Origin: Rhododendron vialii
Lineage: Eukaryota > Streptophyta > Magnoliopsida > Ericales > Ericaceae
Direction: 5' to 3'
Assembly (NCBI RefSeq): GCF_030253575.1
Contig: NC_080566.1
Location: forward strand, 8,007,501 to 8,071,500
Length of the DNA: 64,000 bases
The notes below the pieces were generated by a model. That model was not told the DNA's origin. It saw only the letters and a program-made list of their open reading frames with translations, and did no database searches. Both the position numbers and the translations under genes were made by a program. Of this stretch, positions 35,916 to 48,038 are shown in pieces (position 1 is the first letter of the stretch; every line of letters starts with the position of its first letter).

Positions 35916-36245
35916 GTCCTATTTTGGGGCCCATCCTAGTCTCACTTCGATGATCTGAATCGTTCATTTTGTAGAGCTCGTCAAGTAGAACAACTATGCA
36001 AAAAATCAGCTTAATTGGATATCATTAAGTACCTGATTGGAACCTTTTTATCTTAAAAAGAATGGATCCGAAACACTGGATCAAATCCACTGTAACCCAT
36101 GGACTGAGAGTTATATGGGCTCCGACCATGTATTTAATGATATCCAATTAAGCTGATTTTTTCGCATAGTTGTACTCGACGAGCTCTACAAAGTAAGCGA
36201 TTCAGATCATCGGAGCGAGACCGAGGTGGGCCCCAAAATTGGGAC
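35916..36245. mobile_element. Foldback MITE with ~115-bp arms
   Basis: The left arm (35916-36032) and right arm (36130-36245) are inverted copies with only scattered mismatches, including gatgatctgaatcg, tgtagagctcgtc and tcagcttaattggatatc, around a 97-bp loop. Transcription would give a long hairpin RNA. Confidence 0.82.
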
Positions 36246-36859
36246 CCCCCCGTCCAAAAAGCTATGGGTAGATATGAGTTTGTACATATGAGTTTTGTGG
36301 GACTGATGATTTGAACCGTCCCCTTACGAATTTAGAAAAAATATTTACTGATATCGGGTTGAGTTAATTTTTTACAGGGCTCTCTATAAAAAATATTTTA
36401 AAAATAATGGGCAGTTCAAATCATTTTTGTGGGACCCACCTAACCCTTATGTACATGTTCTGTACACCGCATATGTATACATACCAGTACTCCTAACTAT
36501 GTAGAACTCTTGTTTGGTACTGTATGCATGAGAATTTATTGGCCCAATCAGAGAATGACAAAGTGGCCGTTCATGTTGGACAAGATGGAGTACGCATAGA
36601 CTGAAATACATGGAATCACACAATTAAAAGAACGATGACGTTCTGATTAACTTAGTGTCGTTTTATAGGTAATGACAATCGTTACCTTCCCCATTTACAC
36701 CAAACTACCAAAAGCTATCGGAGGGACCTGGTAGCTCATACAGTTGTTTGGAAAATGGAAAGAAAAAGTGAGAATATTCATTCCAATAAAAAAAAGGGAA
36801 AAAAGAAGAAGAGAATCTCGTTTTTTAGCGTCTTTTATGATTTATCTGTCTAATGGTTA

Positions 36860-37039
36860 CTCCCTCCGTTTCACTTTCACTTTTTTCCTGTTATTTTTAT
36901 TTTATTTATATTTTTTTATATAATATTTTTCATGATTTTAAACATTTTGTTTATTAAAACATCAAATAAGATTCATATTGAATATTTTTAACATTTGTCC
37001 GGAATAGTAACATGCACTCTCATTTAGGAACGGAAGGAG
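36860..37039. mobile_element. Stowaway-like MITE (Tc1/Mariner type)
   Basis: 180 bp with ends CTCCCTCCGTTTC and (other strand) CTCCTTCCGTTCC, flanked by TA on both sides. A second CTCCCTCCGTCC end at 37069 after TA lacks a partner and is probably a truncated relative. A similar unpaired end (CTCGCTCCGTCCC) lies at 42187 in an ELP5 intron. Confidence 0.75.
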
Positions 37040-38224
37040 TAATAATTATGTAGGACTCTTGTTCGGTACTCCCTCCGTCCGTTTTTAAGTGTCTAGTTTC
37101 GTAGCTCTAATTTATTAATGAGACATCGTCATTAAACCTTTAACATCAACTTTTACCTTCACTTGAATATATTATCATTATATGTTTACTCACTAATTTT
37201 TTAAAATAGAATCTACTTTTATGAGGAAAATGAAAAGTGTACCAATTTTTACTCCTTAACTTTAAAAAATGGACTCTTAGAAAATAAAAAATAAAATACT
37301 GGATTCTAAAAAAGGGGACAAAGGGAAAACTTTTTCTTATTGAGATTTAATTTTTTCCTCAAAGTTAAAGTTGTGAGTTGTCTAGCAAAATTTACAAGAG
37401 TTTGTAACAACTGCATCTCATTTTCCTGCAACGTCTTCTTTTTAATCAAATGAACACACACACACACATATAATTATATGTTATATTGGCTTTTACTTCG
37501 CATTACTGAATTTTTATCGATCAAGAATGTTTATGTGCACCAGATTCTAAAAAGCTATTGTGGATTATTTTTTGTACTTAATTGAATTTTTTTTTTTTTG
37601 CATTTGTTAATTTTATGTGGATTATTGTTTCGTTATGACAAGAGAAATTTAAAAAATAAAGAATTATGACCGAAACTCATTTTTTTTGAATAAAGACAAA
37701 AAAAAGCCAATAAGCCAATTTTTTCTTCTTCATTAAAAAAAAATTGGATTTTGATCATAATTTTTTACTTTTTTAGATTCCTTTCGACATGACGAAGCAA
37801 TAATCGTAAAAAAATTGACGAAAAACTAACAAACGCAAAAAAAAAAACTGAACAAGAACAAAAAATAATCCATAATGAATTATTTAGCCCAACGACGCCT
37901 TAACAAAGGATTGATCTTTAGGCTAGCAACATGGTTCGTACCAACCTTTTCTGCTTATTAAAATAACCAACAAGTAAATAAGCTTGTTGAGATCTAAGGC
38001 TCCGTTGCGATATAAGGTTCTTATTTTTTATTTTATGAAATAGGAGTAGATTATTTTTCTATAATAACTTTTAATTCAAAAAATAAATACTTATTAGAGC
38101 ATGTACACGAGACTTGCAAAAACAGCTTGCAGCATTCTTGGAAATAGGACGCTATTTTTCTTTTCCGAAAAATCCTCTCTTCATATACAGAGCAACTATT
38201 CATGAGTAAATCATTAAAATATTA

Positions 38225-38790
38225 TTCTCTCTCTCCTCCCTACCACTCCTGGCAACGGATCCTTTGTCCCACTCCGCCCGAGTACCTTGCGACGTCGTCT
38301 TGGATGGGAATTAAACACAAGCAAAATCTTTATTTTGGTTCTATGGTTCTCTTTGGGCTCTCATTGAAAGCCCTAAAGCCAAATATTAATTATGAAGATC
38401 AAATAATCAGAATTTTTACACAGATTCAAACGGATTGAAAATTAGAGCTCTTAATTTTTAAACTATATATATTTCATTTTATAGTTTAAATAGCCTAAAA
38501 AAATTTCAATATATAAATAGCCTAAAAAAATTAAGTGCTCCAATTTTCAATCCGTTTGAACTGGTGCGAAAATCTTATTTTTCTTATCATTTTATCCTAA
38601 AGGGTCATAATTAATATTTAGCTATAGGGCTTTCAATGAAAACCCTAAGAAAATCATAGAATCAAAATAAAGATAAAAATTTCTTTTTACTGCTGTGTTT
38701 CCCTGTACAAAACGACGTCGCAAGGGACTCAAAGAGACGACTCGGACAGGCGGAGAGTGGGACAGAGGATCCGAGTTCACCACTCCCTCA
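38225..38790. repeat. Long imperfect palindrome (foldback element)
   Basis: Left-arm words ctctctcctccctaccactcc, ggatcctttgtcccactc, ccttgcgacgtcgt, ggctctcattgaaagccct and caaacggattgaaaatt all recur inverted between about 38540 and 38790. The arms are about 220 bp and the centre is near 38460-38520. There is no coding capacity. Confidence 0.75.
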
Positions 38791-38859
38791 TTTTCTCTCG
38801 TTGCTTGAGTATTCTTTTATACTCCTAACTCCTGTTTAATGGGAATAGAGAAGAGTAGT

Positions 38860-39333
38860 CAGGCCCGGTCCTAAGATTTCTGAGGCCCTAGGGGGATTTA
38901 AAAATGGAGCCTCTCATTTTTTCAGTACGTTTATTAGTTGTTCAATATAGAAAACAAGCTAGCCTTGTGGTTCAATGGCAAAGTGGTTGAACTACTTTTA
39001 AGTTCCGAAGGGCGGTTTCGAAAACTCCAAAGTAGTTTCAGCAACAAAAATTTCGAAGGGCGGTTCCGAAGACTCCAAAGTGATTTCAGCAACATTTTTT
39101 GTTGTACAGATTCCGAAATTTTGGGGTAAAAAATAAAGCAGCGAAGAATTGAACTCAAGTTCCCATGATACACGCGCATCTTACCACGCCAAGCTACAAT
39201 AACCATCTTGTAAAATTATTCAAACATATAATATTTATTAGTATATTTTTCCATTTTGGGAGCCCTGTTATTTGGTCCAAAACGGGAGGCCATAGGCGGT
39301 CGCCTGGTGGACTTATGCCCTGAGCCAGCCCCG
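38860..39333. mobile_element. hAT-like element with GC-rich ends (tentative)
   Basis: The left end caggcccggtcctaag and right end ccctgagccagccccg are imperfect inverted copies. The flanking 8-mers agagtagt and agagtaac match at 6 of 8 positions, as expected for an old hAT target duplication. Inside are a ~48-bp tandem duplication (39005-39100, aagggcggtt(t/c)cgaa) and a tRNA-like segment on the minus strand near 39140-39200. Confidence 0.5.
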
Positions 39334-41820
39334 AGAGTAACAGAGAGGTTGGTGTGGTGCATGGGAGAGAAAATAATGGATAGGTAAAGTAGAAAAGGTG
39401 CATTTTTTTCTAGGTATTTAAGCTATTATTGATATACAGTACATGCTTTTAGTATTATTTATATTTTAAATTGTGGAACACATCCTAAATTGCTTAAATG
39501 ACTATCAACAACGAATATGATAATACGGTGTGACGACAATGTTGGAGCTGTCATTCTTATAAAAGTTGAAACTCAAATCCAATCACATCTATGATATTTG
39601 ATAAGAAAATAAAAGAACAGAAAACTTGTGCTCTAGGGTTTGCTTCTACTCCATTAAAACTGTAGTTTTCGCAACCACTTTTGTCTTTCAGGTAGACGCA
39701 GTAGCGTAAGCTATGCCTCTACGTACGAATAACGAAAGCAGGCAGAGATATTGGAGCTCTTAAGGATCTCCCCTTTCTTACGACAAGAGACAAATCAGCA
39801 ACACTCTTACACGTGACGAGTGAAGTAGTCTTAAGAGTTGCTGATTAGAGAAATTGAATCTGAGAAAAAAAATAATTACGAAAAGGGAAAAGGCTCGGGC
39901 TTGATCCACTTTCAAAAACTCTAGTAAGGTAGCGAGGTTCATATATGAGATAATCTGAGAGGTCAAGACGAGTAATAGTAAGATAGAATAAGAGCGATAT
40001 TGGTAAGAGGTAGCATCAGGAGGTCCAAGTATGGATCGAGAAGTGAATTTGAGTTCAAGCGGTCGTCCTCCCCAAATTTCAAGATTTCTTTAGGATTGCA
40101 GTAATTTTTTTCTAAAAAAAAAATCAACATTACATAAGTTTTTTTCAAAAATATTCGATACTTGCCCATCTAAGATATTTTTGAGAAATTTAATGATGTC
40201 CTCCTAAGACCGTATGGGAATAAAACTTGACTTCTCATCGAAAAAAAAAGAGAAGCCATTCTCCCTAAATTTTTTGGTATTTTTGTTCATCTTTTATATA
40301 TTTTTGTTAGATTCACAGTAAATTTTAGATTAATTATACGTCTCAATAAGAGGAGCCTAAAAAGTAAATAGCTATAATCAAAAGTAAAAAAAAAGTTCAC
40401 TAAAAACAAAAAATACCATCATACAACTGGTATTTTTGATATTTTTGTCATCTTATAAATGAATATTGTTCAACTTCGGTCCACATTTTTAAACTTTTTC
40501 AATTCCTCTCGTCAAGACATATGCTTAATCTAAAAAATTATGATGAAAAGCTAAATAAAAAATTACGAAAAGTACAAAAATGTTGAAAAATTACCAAAAC
40601 CAAAAATTTAGAGAGAAGAGGGCTTAAGCTCAAATCCGAAAAAATACCAAATCAAAAATTTAAAGAGAGTGTGGTCCAAAAATAACTAGGGTAACGAGAC
40701 TTGCCCATGTCCTAGTCCACCCAATAAATAATTGAGCTTCAATTAATAATCCGAAGCCCAGCCCAGCCCAACCGAAATAATTAAACTTAAAGTTTTAAGT
40801 TCTCATACCACTATTAAAACACTCTTAAAAGAACCATTAAATTGTCCTTCACAAAAAGCAATTAAAGTGCTCAAAAAGTAAGAATTCTCCACATCCATGA
40901 AGCTATATCGTAAAAAAATTTCTCAGGTCTCTCATGTAAAATCACACCTCTCCACAGCATTTCATGTAGAGCACAACGAAAAAAATTGAAGACAACTATG
41001 AGTTATTACTGTAAGAAAAAATATATTCTATTAAAAAAGAGTGAGATTATTTTTATCGGGTCAGGTTGCGCCTTAAGAGATTTTTCCAAATTCAGTTTAT
41101 TTACTAAATGGTTTTAAAATCTTAATCCTACCCAACTCTATAAACTCAAATACTTTTTTCAAACCTTAAAAAAACAGGCTAGATTGGGCGGGCTAACAGA
41201 CCGGTGTTCACCCTTAAAATAACACTCAGATGAATACATTAAGGATGAAGGATTATGCTTTGGTATTTTTTCGGTATTAAACACTTGATAAATACAAGGA
41301 CAAAAATGATACATAGGGTGAGTAGGAATATTCATTTTCTAAGCTCGGAGCTTGACAAGGCTGTCGCTCGAGTTTAGTACTAGCGTATTACGCTTGTGTA
41401 CTAAACGAGTAGACCTAACACTTCAAAATTCAGCCTGCGTCAAAAAATTCGACTCGTGTATTAAGCTCGTTCTGGGCACCGAGTTGACAAAACTCAACTC
41501 GGTTCGTTTGATTGGAAAATTTTTCAGTGTCGAGCGAGTATTATGTGTGTCCGCTTGTGCATGCGAGCCATTCAATATGTGTTTGAACGACTCAGATTTT
41601 GAGAGAGAAAAAATGAAAGAAAGTGTTGAAATGAGAGGAGAGATAATGTTTCAATCTGAACCGTCTAAAATTATATCGAACGCTCGGAAGCGTTGAGCGA
41701 GTACCACGTAGAATATACACGGTCGAGGGAACAAGGGCTCAAAAGCCCGAGACACCAACGGCCATCGTCTTCAAGCTAGGGTTTTGGGTTTTGAACAACT
41801 CTCTCAGCATCAGAACCAAA

Positions 41821-44800
41821 ATGGCGGAACTGATTTGCAGAGCTCTTCGAGACGGAGCGTTGGACGGCGAGCACGCGCCCGCTCTCACAATAAAGGACTC
41901 CATCGACTCCCCCTTCGGACCCCACGTCTTCAACCACGTCCTCGCCCAGCTCTCCGCCAATATTCTCTCGGCTAAATCGCAGTCGCAGTCAGTTATTTAT
42001 TTTTTTTTGGAATTTTGCTTACTGATTATTGAATGTTTCTTCGATTATGAATTCTAATTGCGTGATTTTATCTTTAGAGGTCTAGTTCTCGTTGCTTCGA
42101 CTAGGAGTCCGTCTTTCTATTTCGATTTGCTCAAGGGTAGAGGAACTGACGTCGCTTCCTTTCCTAAATGGTAAGACTGATAGTTACTCGCTCCGTCCCA
42201 ACCCGTTGTCCGGTCCGATTATCGAGAATTCAAGAAAATGCATATTTATCGAGAAAAATTCAAGCTTTTTTGATAAATTAAACGAACTCGTTGATATTGA
42301 GTAACTAGCGGCCAAAAGTTTGAATTTTTTTTTGGTAGAAATGTTTTTTTTTTTTTTTGTAAGTTCTCGTTTTGCAGACCGGATAAATTTTTTTGGATGG
42401 ACTTATTAATGTCTTTGAGTCCTGCTACTATGTACACAACGTTTCGAACACACTTTTCAAATGCACCCACCCAAAAGCGAGGGTCTGTAACCTAATTTGA
42501 CGGCTCATTTGTAGGTCATAACATGGATATCATTTACATTAAAAATCAGGTTGTTCAAATATCAATAAGTGTCTAATTCAAATCAATTGATGAGCAATGA
42601 GAATTTAATGGTTCATTTTTCTCAAGGCAACTGTAAAATTTTCAAATTGCTCTGTTGTTTTGTACGAATAGCTTACATATTGAGACCTATAATACGAACG
42701 GTTCAGAGTGTCAAAATAACATTTGGAACTCATGCTTAGGTGGTGTGTTTGAGAGTTGTCCACATAGAATTATCCTAATGTCTTTTGGTTGAATTTGGTT
42801 TCAGTTTTGGACGTAAATTGTGTTCTTTTTTTAAGTGAGTTGGAATTGAGAATGGAATTGTCGTGACAGGCTTAGGGTTTTGGATTGTTATACGGATCCT
42901 CTTGGCTGGAAGGTTCGGCTTATGGAGTGTGGAAGCATTAGCAATCGATTGCCGGAAGCTTCAAACACTGTCAGGTTGTGTAATGATGTGAGAGATTTGG
43001 ACAAATTGTCCTTGTCAGTTATTGAACTTGGGAGAGGTATGGGGCAAACTGAGATCTATCTGAATTGGGGATACTAACTAGTTTGATGTTTATAGGGTTA
43101 TGGTTACTTTTTGTTTCTATATGCTTTGTAGTTAGGTTTCTGCAGGGGGTTAGAACAATTTGAACAAGTTATACAATATGAACGAAGATAAGATGGCATA
43201 TAGTGAATGAATTTACGCGCCAAAAGATTTCAATTTTACTCTCTGTTGTATGTTCCTTTGGTCCTTTCAGTTATATGGTTGTTAATGGTTGCAGAATTGG
43301 TTGGACAAGGAAAAGGGCGCTTCTCAGTTGCCATAGATTCGGTAATCTTGAATATCATAACTGCGGCATCTGATTGACCAGAGGAAATGATTGTTATACT
43401 GAATATCCTAATAAAAGCGATATGCATTACCATGAATTAGAATGAAGTTTAATTGTAGTGATGTGATGAAAACTTTGCATTAAGAGTTGTTAGTCTTTGT
43501 CATCCAGCCTCTTAAGGTGCTCTAGTGATTTTTTTAACTATGTTGCTTGTCGTTGATCAATACAAAAGTAGTTGTGCTTTAGTTTCTGCATGAAAATTCT
43601 ATCTTGAGCATCATAGTCTCTTTAGGGAGGATTTTGGGAAACTTCCTATCACGTGCCATGGTTTAGTTTCTGCATGAAAATTCTATCTTGAGCATCATAG
43701 TCTCTTTTAGGGAGGATTTTGGGAAACTTCCTATCATGTGCCATCCATATCATTTGTTGTTAAGTGGGCTACTGGGCTGATTACGTTACATGAGGAAACT
43801 TCCTTCTAGATCTCAATTATGCATCAATTGTGTGGATTTCAGAGGCTTTATTACACTCTCTCCAATTTAGCTGGGATCAATTCGAGACTATTTGCCTCAT
43901 CTAATGAAATAAAGAATGAGCTGTCCCGTCGTGCTTTGCTGTCTTGTTGTCTGTAGCCTGGTAATTCTTGCACATTCACATGGGTTCCAGTAGCTTGTAT
44001 GATCTGTTTGTTGATGTCTGACTGATTATCCTTGCAAATTGCAACATAAAGTGTGATTTGAGGACTAACAATTTAGTTTGGTTCTTTTTAGATGCCTCGA
44101 TATTCAGTTTTGCCGAAACTAGTTTGAACATCTTCAGTTGATTAAAAAATGCATTTTGACTTTCGAGCAAACAACTAAGTATGCAAGAATAATTTGTTTG
44201 AGAAGTTTTTCTATGTCTGGTATTACTCTGACATAAAGCAAGCAACTAAGTATGCAAGAATAATTTGTTTGAGAAGGTTTTCTATGTCTGGTATTACTCT
44301 GACATTATACATTGAACTGTAGTTTATTCTAATGAACTTCTCTTAGGTTAGCTGTTATTAGTTATTGCCTGTGTATCTAATGTTATAGTACTCACAATAA
44401 GTGTAGTTACATGTAACGTCGAAGGGTGTCAGTTCCAATTACGTGGTTAATGTTACTTCATGGTTATCATTTATGCTTATTCTTAATTTCAAACAATTTC
44501 ACGGATTTGGTCGATGAAATCATAGCTCAGTAGTAGTTATGCTTGGGAGTAATTTGAAGATACTAGTCCTTGCTGTGTAGTCTGTGTTTGCTTGTCTATA
44601 CCCGGTCTGCTAGTAGCATATGGATTTCTTTTCTTTTTCTTGTGGCCTGTGATTTCATGTTGTGCTGTATTCTGTGTCTGCGCATATGGGTATGATACGT
44701 ATGTGTATCTGTGTAATGGATACTACTCGCCTCTTTGCAGGCAACTGAAATGCTAAGGCATGCATCCATATCTTCACTTGCAGCCCTTCTAAGCAACCTT

Positions 44801-46409
44801 CGTAGCCATGGTACGTTTGGAAAGCTCTCCATTTGATAAGTTATTTAGAAGTTTAAACATGTATTCTTTGAGTGCTGATCTATTTATGGCAAACTAGTCT
44901 TTTTATTCTTGTTTGAGCTTTCAATGGAAAGTACCTTTTACCTGGAAAAAAAAAAATTATTCACCATATTCTGCAGATCCTTATTGGTGGACCAATTGGT
45001 CCTAGCAGAGGAATTAAGTATATCATCTGTACCCTTCAAATTAGACAAAGAACAAATGTTTTTAGTTTTGGTAAAAGACATTTGTTTTCATCTTGCATTT
45101 AGTTTGGAATGGTTTCAATTGATGAATGTAAGAAATATTGTTCTTTAAACAACTACTTTCAAAATGCATTAATATCAGCAGTTCTGTAGTGCTTTATGCT
45201 CCTCCTCTGATAGCCAACTGCTTTCCGGTATCATGAGTTACATTATTGCTGTTCAAATTGTGGCGGGTTGCGGATCAAAAAAAAAAAAATTGTGGCGGGT
45301 TGTGTTATCATAATGATAGAAACTTGATTTTCTCTTTCTAAGTTTGTAAACTTCTTTTCGTTCCAGTTGATGCATAGAAACACCACTTATTGAAGTTCCA
45401 CTGCTTTGTTTAACCTTCAGTATTTTGCTTTTCATTTTTCAATTGCAGACCAAGTTTCTTGTGCGTTTTGGTTGTTACATTCGGACCTTCATGAAGTCAG
45501 AGTCACTGCTGCTCTTGAATACATGTCCTCTATGCTCGCCAATATAGAACCAATGGCCCGGCCAACAAACGTTCAGAGATGCAACTCTGATAACCTTTCA
45601 CTTCTTGAACAGAATTCCAACAAAGGGAAATTTCATGCTCGTTTGAAGCGCAGAAATGGAAGAGTTAGATTGATGGTAATCTCTCTCTCTCTCTCTCTCT
45701 CATGGTGACAATGTGGTTCTGTGTTTGAAATTTGGCATTTATAAATGACAACTCATCTAATATCATTGTAAAGCATCTGTTAGAGTGAAGAGTTCTGCAT
45801 TGAGCCATCGGGCATAAAGTTTACAGCTGTTTCTTCTGATGATGGAATGATTACTCAAAGTCTTGTGCCTAAGGTTAGTTGTGCCTACCTTCATCTTAGG
45901 CAAATGCCCTCAGAAACAAAGGGTGCCACAAAAACTTCTTACCAAGACATCCAATATACTATACCGTTTTATAACTGTATGGAATGGATGCTTCTCTCGG
46001 CAGGTGCAATTCAACCTTCAACTCTCAGAAGAGGAGAGAATTGAGCGGGCAAAAGTTGTACTTCCATTCGAGCACCAAGGTATGCATGCAAACTTGAGCT
46101 TCTATTGAATGATATTTTTGGGAAAGGGTTTTTGTTTATTTTCCAAGGGTCCAATTACCTTCTCGAGAATTTGCACATCACTGGAACTCGCCTATTGGCT
46201 TCTTGTTTTCTTCAGGAACTGGTAAGCCCATTGAAATCTATGATGGCCGGCAATCTTTCGATCAGATCAATATGGAGAGTAGCTCTGGTTCTGCCGAGAA
46301 ATTGCAAACAAATCAGGATCCTGGCAAGGGGGAGATCATTTATTTTCGTGATTCAGACGATGAGATGCCAGATTCTGATGAGGACCCAGATGATGATTTG
46401 GACATATGA
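41821..46409 (+). CDS. ELP5: Elongator complex subunit 5
   Basis: Nine exons: 41821-41987, 42078-42170, 42870-43036, 43295-43341, 44741-44810, 45449-45675, 45784-45873, 46004-46079 and 46216-46409 (stop TGA). All are GT-AG and in phase, giving 376 aa, the usual plant length. The start [12 protein letters not shown] follows a short leader. The body includes [46 protein letters not shown] and [16 protein letters not shown], and the protein ends in the acidic tail [15 protein letters not shown]5 pairs with ELP4 and ELP6 in the RecA-like accessory ring of Elongator, which supports wobble-uridine modification of tRNA and affects transcription. Introns contain two small tandem duplications. No lesion seen. 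Confidence 0.92.
43578..43746 (+). repeat. 84-bp tandem duplication in an ELP5 intron
   Basis: Two adjacent copies beginning tttagtttctgcatgaaaat, nearly identical (one length change and a c/t difference). Confidence 0.9.
44167..44307 (+). repeat. 71-bp tandem duplication in an ELP5 intron
   Basis: Two adjacent copies beginning gcaa(a/g)caactaagtatgc, nearly identical. Confidence 0.9.
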
Positions 46410-47492
46410 CACAACCACTCAGCGTCTTACTGTTGGAATGCCACAAATCCAATGCCGAAAACTGTTTATGTCAACCATGGCATTTCCAGGCAGACCAAAC
46501 ACATGACTGGGTAACAAATATGCGTCTTTGGAGGGAAAAGCTGACTTAATCCTGTTGGCTTAAGCTGTTGTGCTGTTAATTATGTAAGTTACAAGAATTT
46601 TTTAGGAGTTTTTAGTCAGTAATGTATTCCGACAGGATGAGCGAGTATCAGCATACGAACACAATATTGAGATGATTTTTCTTTGAACTGCTTATTCGGC
46701 TATGAATAACAACAATCAAGGAGTCATCATGATCCTTCTTGGCTTGGTTGAAAATTTGACTCTGCAAACAGTGGCGGCTACACTCTTTGACAAGGGTGTT
46801 CACTTGAATACCCCCAATTTTTATTTGTATTTTATAGAATACATGTAATTTTTTTGTTTTATTATATTAGTTTAGACCTTCTTGAACATCCTACCCATGA
46901 AATTTTTTTGTTTTATTATAGTAGTTTAGACCTTCTTGAACACCCTACCCTTGTCCAAAAATATTTGAACACCAAACCCAAAAATCAATTAAATGAATAC
47001 AATCTAAGTAATATATAAATTTGTGTTTATATATAGTTGGGGTTTCTAGAGGTAATAGAAATTTTTGAACGCCCTATTCAAAATTTCTGGAGCCGAAAAT
47101 TCTAGGTCGGACATGGGTGAAACAAATGATCGCTACTTTATAATAGAGGCAAAATTGAGAGATAGGTACTATGTACTTTCATATATTTGACTGGGTTCAC
47201 TATGCCTACCACTTGGCTACTTGTCACTGCTTGTACTTTCACGAAGTCGCATGTTCGAATTTTACGGAAGCCAAATATTCCAAACCTTGAGGTCGTTGGA
47301 AGGTTTACTCGGTCGTTAATATCGAGATTCCAAAATTAGTTAAGGTGTGCACAATTTAGCCGGAGGAGGCAGTAAGCAAATACCGAGATGCGCAATAGAA
47401 ACCATAAGGACCCAAACGAGGATAAGGTCCTTTTGAGCGGAGCAGTTCCTCCCCATTCATTTCCCATTCTCTTCTCCATCAGTTTCTTCATA
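46410..47492. other. Intergenic region between ELP5 and the small plastid-protein gene
   Basis: ELP5 3'UTR, then AT-rich DNA with a ~64-bp tandem duplication at 46850-46970 (ttttgttttattata(t/g)tagttt, accttcttgaaca). No gene seen. 47400-47492 is a CT-rich leader of the next gene. Confidence 0.6.
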
Positions 47493-47994
47493 ATGAATGC
47501 TTCCAAGATGCTGCTCCTCTCTTCACCTCCCACTCCTCTCGTACACCTACATCCCCACAATTCTCCCGTCCTACCCAGAAAAAATGCGTCGTACGCGCCG
47601 CTCAAGGTGTCGTGTATGGCCAAGGAGAGCAGCGAAACCGGCAATGGAGCCGCAGCCAAAGCAGCCATCGTTGGCGGCCTGGTCTCGACGCCAGTTATCG
47701 GGTGGTCTCTCTACACGCTCAAAACAACGGGCTGCGGCCTCCCGCCGGGCCCCGGGGGCTCCATAGGTGCGCTGGAAGGTGTGAGCTACCTGGCTGTGGC
47801 TGGCATTGTGGGTTGGTCGCTTTACACCAAGTCCAAAACCGGCTCGGGTCTGCCTAACGGGCCGTTTGGGTTACTGGGAGCCGTGGAAGGGCTATCCTAC
47901 TTGTCGTTGCTTGCGATTGTGGTTGTGTTTGGGTTGCAATTCTTGCAAAATGGCTCCATTCCTGGTCCGCTCCCCTCTGATCAGTGCTTTGGTT

Positions 47995-47996
<2 letters not shown>
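47493..47996 (+). CDS. Small plastid-targeted membrane protein of unknown function with internal repeat, 167 aa
   Basis: A single open exon. I take the ATG at 47493 (MNASKMLLLSSPPTPLV) because it opens a typical chloroplast transit peptide rich in Ser/Pro and ending near VSCMAKESS; an in-frame ATG at 47388 is less likely. The mature part has two copies of a module, GWSLYTLKTTGCGLPPGPGG and GWSLYTKSKTGSGLPNGPFG, each followed by GA.EG.SYL and a hydrophobic segment, then a last hydrophobic segment (SLLAIVVVFGLQFL). About three membrane segments are predicted by eye, suggesting a thylakoid or envelope protein. I recognise the type from plant proteomes but no function. Intact, with codon usage more GC-rich than its flanks. 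Confidence 0.8.

Positions 47997-48035
<39 letters not shown>
47997..48035 (+). repeat. (TC)n microsatellite in 3'UTR
   Basis: About 18 TC units start directly after the stop codon of the preceding gene. Confidence 0.9.

Positions 48036-48038
<3 letters not shown>

Larger units (their letters stand above)
35676..36860 (+). repeat. Direct duplication of ~175 bp flanking a foldback element
   Basis: 35676-35850 and 36684-36860 are diverged direct copies sharing ttaccttccc, gggacc(c/t)(a/g)gtagctc and agagaatctcgtttt, about 1 kb apart. Between them lies the foldback MITE at 35916-36245. Confidence 0.7.
34036..41820. other. 7.8-kb gene-free region rich in MITEs and foldback sequences
   Basis: No coding region recognised. 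Contains a SINE, a direct duplication, a foldback MITE, Stowaway-like ends, a long imperfect palindrome and a hAT-like element, all listed separately. The remainder (34036-34660, 37320-38100 and 39345-41700) is AT-rich DNA in which I see no gene. 41740-41820 is the presumed ELP5 leader. Confidence 0.6.

Noticed and set aside
47388-47492. Upstream in-frame ATG for the small plastid protein
   Set aside because: The extra 35 residues look like translated leader; the ATG at 47493 gives a normal transit peptide.
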